DNA from: Candidatus Dormiibacterota bacterium
Lineage (GTDB): Bacteria; Chloroflexota; Dormibacteria; UBA8260; Bog-877
Reading direction: 5' to 3'
Assembly (NCBI GenBank): GCA_003133485.1
Contig: PKXR01000182.1
Span: 1 to 6,988, forward strand
Length of the DNA stretch: 6,988 bases
The notes under the pieces are model-generated. The model was not told the origin of the DNA, ran no database searches, and saw nothing but the letters and a program-made list of their open reading frames with translations. This document shows positions 5,384 to 6,988 of the stretch, piece by piece (the stretch's first letter is position 1; each line of letters begins with the position of its first letter). The position numbers and the translations under genes are program-made.

Positions 5384-6500
5384 CTACGACGCCCCTCCCT
5401 CCTGCTCGCGGTTGGTGGCCTCCTGGCGAAGGTAGGCCTCGATGAACGGATCAATCTCCCCTTCCAGGACGGCTTCCACGTTGCCGACCTCCAGCGCGGT
5501 GCGATTGTCTTTGACCAGGGTGTACGGCTGCAGCACGTAGGAGCGGATCTGATTGCCCCATTCGGGCGAGATCAGGTCACCCTTGAGATCCGCCAAATGG
5601 TCCAGGCGCTGGGCCCTCTGATAGTCCGATAGTCGGGAGCGGAGAACCCTCCACGCGGTCTCCCGGTTTTGCTGCTGCGAGCGCTCGTTCTGACAGGTCA
5701 CCACAATCCCAGTCGGGATGTGGGTGATTCGTACCGCCGACGAGGTCTTGTTGACATGCTGGCCGCCGGCGCCGGAGCTGCGATAGACATCGACACGCAC
5801 GTCTTTCTCGTCTACCTCAACCTCAACTTCGTCAGGAATCTCCGGGTAGACCTCGACTAGCGCGAATGCGGTGTGGCGCCGATGGGCGGCATCGAAGGGG
5901 CTGATCCGCACCAGCCGGTGCACTCCTTTCTCGGCACGCAGCTGGCCGTAAGCGTGCGTTCCAGTGAACCTCACCGTCGCGCTCTTGATACCTGCCTCCT
6001 CCCCCTCGGACTGATCGAGGAGGCGGGCATCCATCTGGTGAGCTTCACCCCACTTGAGGTACATCCGCAGCAGCATCTCGCTCCAGTCTTGGGCGTCTGT
6101 GCCGCCGGCGCCAGCGTGCACCGAGAGCAGCGCTGGATAGTTGGAGTAAGGATCTTGATAGAGGAGTTCCAGCTCGCGGCGGTCGAGCTCCTTCTCGATC
6201 ACCGTCAGCTCGGCGGCTAACTCGTCCGCCCCCGACGCGTCCTCCCCTAGCAGATCCGCTAGTTCGGTGGCGTCCTGAGCTCGGCGGGCCAGCGTGGAAA
6301 GCTCTAGGAGCTCGCCCTGCAGACGGCTCAACTCCTGCGACGCGCGTTGGGCGCGGGCCGGATCATCCCAGGCTCCGTCCCGCCCCAATTCCTGTTCTAG
6401 GAACTCAGCTCGCGCTTGTTTACCCGCGAAGTCAAAGGTGCTCCTTGAGCTGAGCGGCGCGTCGGTCTAGTTGCTGGGCGCGGATGCTCAACTCATTCAT
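5384..6500 (-). CDS. prfB: Peptide chain release factor 2 (RF2), with programmed +1 frameshift
   Basis: RF2 recognises UGA and UAA in the ribosomal A site and triggers peptide release. Frame 0 starts at ATG 6500 and reads 22 codons to an in-frame TGA (6432-6434). Shifting +1 at CTT-T joins it to the main frame, which continues from GAC (6431-6433) to TAG 5384-5386, for 371 residues, the usual RF2 size. In the joined protein the codon-recognition SPF tripeptide lies at 200-202 ('VRISPFDAAH') and the catalytic GGQ at 245-247 ('SSGAGGQHVNKTSSA'). The residue before GGQ is Ala, the common highly active form, unlike the Thr of E. coli K-12. An N-terminal helical domain precedes these. The start is the only ATG in frame after an upstream in-frame stop; no Shine-Dalgarno sits at normal distance. 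A frame beginning at TTG 6388 is incomplete and would miss the N-terminus. Confidence 0.95.
6431..6446 (-). promoter_or_regulatory. RF2 programmed +1 frameshift site
   Basis: On the minus strand the site reads AAGGAG, CAC, CTT TGA C. The internal Shine-Dalgarno-like AAGGAG (6441-6446) sits 3 nt before the CTT slippery codon, and the poorly read TGA-C follows, the same geometry as in E. coli prfB. When RF2 is scarce the ribosome pauses at UGA and slips +1, making more RF2; this is an autoregulatory loop established for the family. Confidence 0.95.
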
Positions 6501-6619
6501 CTGCCATGGCAGTCTAGCGTTCCTAAATCAGGCGGCTCTTTGGCGCCCGCGTGGTATAGCGGCGGAGTTGCTACCTACCCGTCACGGCGAGGCCCGCTGG
6601 CGCCTCGGATAATCGCGAG
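6501..6619. promoter_or_regulatory. Divergent promoter region between prfB and the membrane-protein gene
   Basis: This 119-bp gap serves two outward genes. On the plus strand GATAAT (6608-6613, 5 of 6 to the -10 consensus) lies six bases before the ATG at 6620, as in leaderless promoters. On the minus strand TAGACT (6511-6516) fits TANNNT and would start prfB mRNA only a few bases before its ATG; it lacks a clear -35. The heptamer TGGCGCC occurs twice (6541-6547 and 6598-6604), each containing a 6-bp palindrome, possibly an operator pair but perhaps chance in GC-rich DNA. Confidence 0.45.
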
Positions 6620-6988
6620 ATGCAGGCTGCGGGGGAGGGGTCCAGTTCGATCCTCGCGAAGTTCCGTCGGTCCGCTGTACGCCGAGCCTCCCCTTCCCGC
6701 GAAGGCGCCCTCCTCCTGTCCCTTGTGACGCTTGATCTGGCGCTCATCAACCACGCCGGCTACGTGAGCGACCTCTCGCTGACCGCCCTGGGCACCACCC
6801 TCGCTCTGTTGTTCATCTCCCGCACCCTGCCCAGCAGCCCGCCCTCGACGGGGCTCTGGGCGTCCGCGGTGGCCGGCCTGGGGCTCTCCCTGTTGCTCGC
6901 CAATTTCACCGCCTGGCCGCAGGGCTGGCCGGTCTGGGTCTTCGTGGTCGCTGCCTTGCTAGCTTCCGCCTTGATCGTGACGGGCCAC
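6620..6988 (+). CDS. Unrecognised multi-pass membrane protein, N-terminal part (3' end outside window)
   Basis: The frame opens at ATG 6620 and stays open to the right edge (123 residues visible). The first 28 residues are hydrophilic and basic (FRRSAVRRASPSRE), then four hydrophobic segments follow at about 29-46, 52-70, 77-96 and 102-121, rich in Leu, Ala, Val and Trp with short polar turns. By the positive-inside rule the N-terminus is probably cytoplasmic. No domain signature is visible; glycosyltransferase-like, polymerase-like or transporter membrane proteins are all possible. There is no Shine-Dalgarno before the ATG, but a GATAAT -10 box ends six bases upstream, consistent with a leaderless message. 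The strongly GC-rich third codon positions support coding. It is divergent from prfB. Confidence 0.75.
   Translation, partial: MQAAGEGSSSILAKFRRSAVRRASPSREGALLLSLVTLDLALINHAGYVSDLSLTALGTTLALLFISRTLPSSPPSTGLWASAVAGLGLSLLLANFTAWPQGWPVWVFVVAALLASALIVTGH

Noticed and set aside
6493..6507. Four-codon open frame (ATG GCA GAT GAA TGA) overlapping the prfB start in another frame.
   Set aside because: If the TAGACT box is used, its ATG would lie upstream of the transcript start; too short to support.
6542..6660. tRNA-like pieces: a D-arm-like GTGGTATAGCGG and a T-loop-like GTTCGATCC.
   Set aside because: The two are about 95 nt apart, the T-stem does not pair, no 5-bp anticodon stem with a 7-nt loop can be built, and the second piece lies inside the membrane-protein coding frame.
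6471..6728. Plus-strand 85-residue open frame.
   Set aside because: It starts inside prfB on the opposite strand and overlaps the better supported membrane-protein frame from 6620.

Overview
The window is about 7 kb of GC-rich bacterial DNA dominated by one leftward block: prfB (RF2), ftsE, ftsX, then an E1-alpha / E1-beta / E2 cluster for a 2-oxoacid dehydrogenase of branched-chain type. The prfB-ftsE-ftsX order is widespread in Actinobacteriota and related high-GC Gram-positive or Chloroflexota-like soil lineages. High GC, GTG and TTG starts, and a probable leaderless promoter fit such an organism, but no taxonomic marker here is decisive. In many actinobacteria smpB follows ftsX; here the bkd-like genes do.

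Layout on the plus-strand coordinates. (1) 3-371, plus strand: the C-terminal end of a protein resembling the RES domain (toxin or NAD-degrading family), running in from the left edge. (2) 385-1353, minus: a dihydrolipoyl acyltransferase (E2) that stops abruptly inside its catalytic domain, 13 bp from the convergent RES-like gene. (3) 1382-2371 and 2372-3379, minus: intact E1-beta and E1-alpha, directly abutting. (4) 3471-4367, ftsX, and 4364-5143, ftsE, overlapping by 4 bp, behind a good sigma70-type promoter at 5247-5275. (5) 5384-6500, prfB, whose reading frame is joined by the classic +1 programmed frameshift at CTT TGA C. (6) 6620-6988, plus: the start of an unrecognised multi-pass membrane protein, divergent from prfB, with a -10 box placed as in leaderless genes.

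Functionally, prfB, ftsE and ftsX are core genes (translation termination; the ABC-type complex that controls cell-wall hydrolysis at division). The bkd-like genes would oxidatively decarboxylate branched-chain 2-oxoacids to acyl-CoA, feeding branched fatty acid synthesis or leucine, isoleucine and valine breakdown. E3 is not in the window, and the E2 seen here lacks the region that carries the catalytic His, so as written the complex could not complete acyl transfer.

The most notable points are the E2 truncation at a junction with a RES-like gene; two perfect 10-bp hairpins without U-tracts placed on stop codons (E1-beta and ftsX); a nested or competing hairpin set behind prfB; and the leaderless-looking start of the right-hand membrane gene. 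I see no clear undescribed multi-gene system; the left-edge junction is the place most worth following up.
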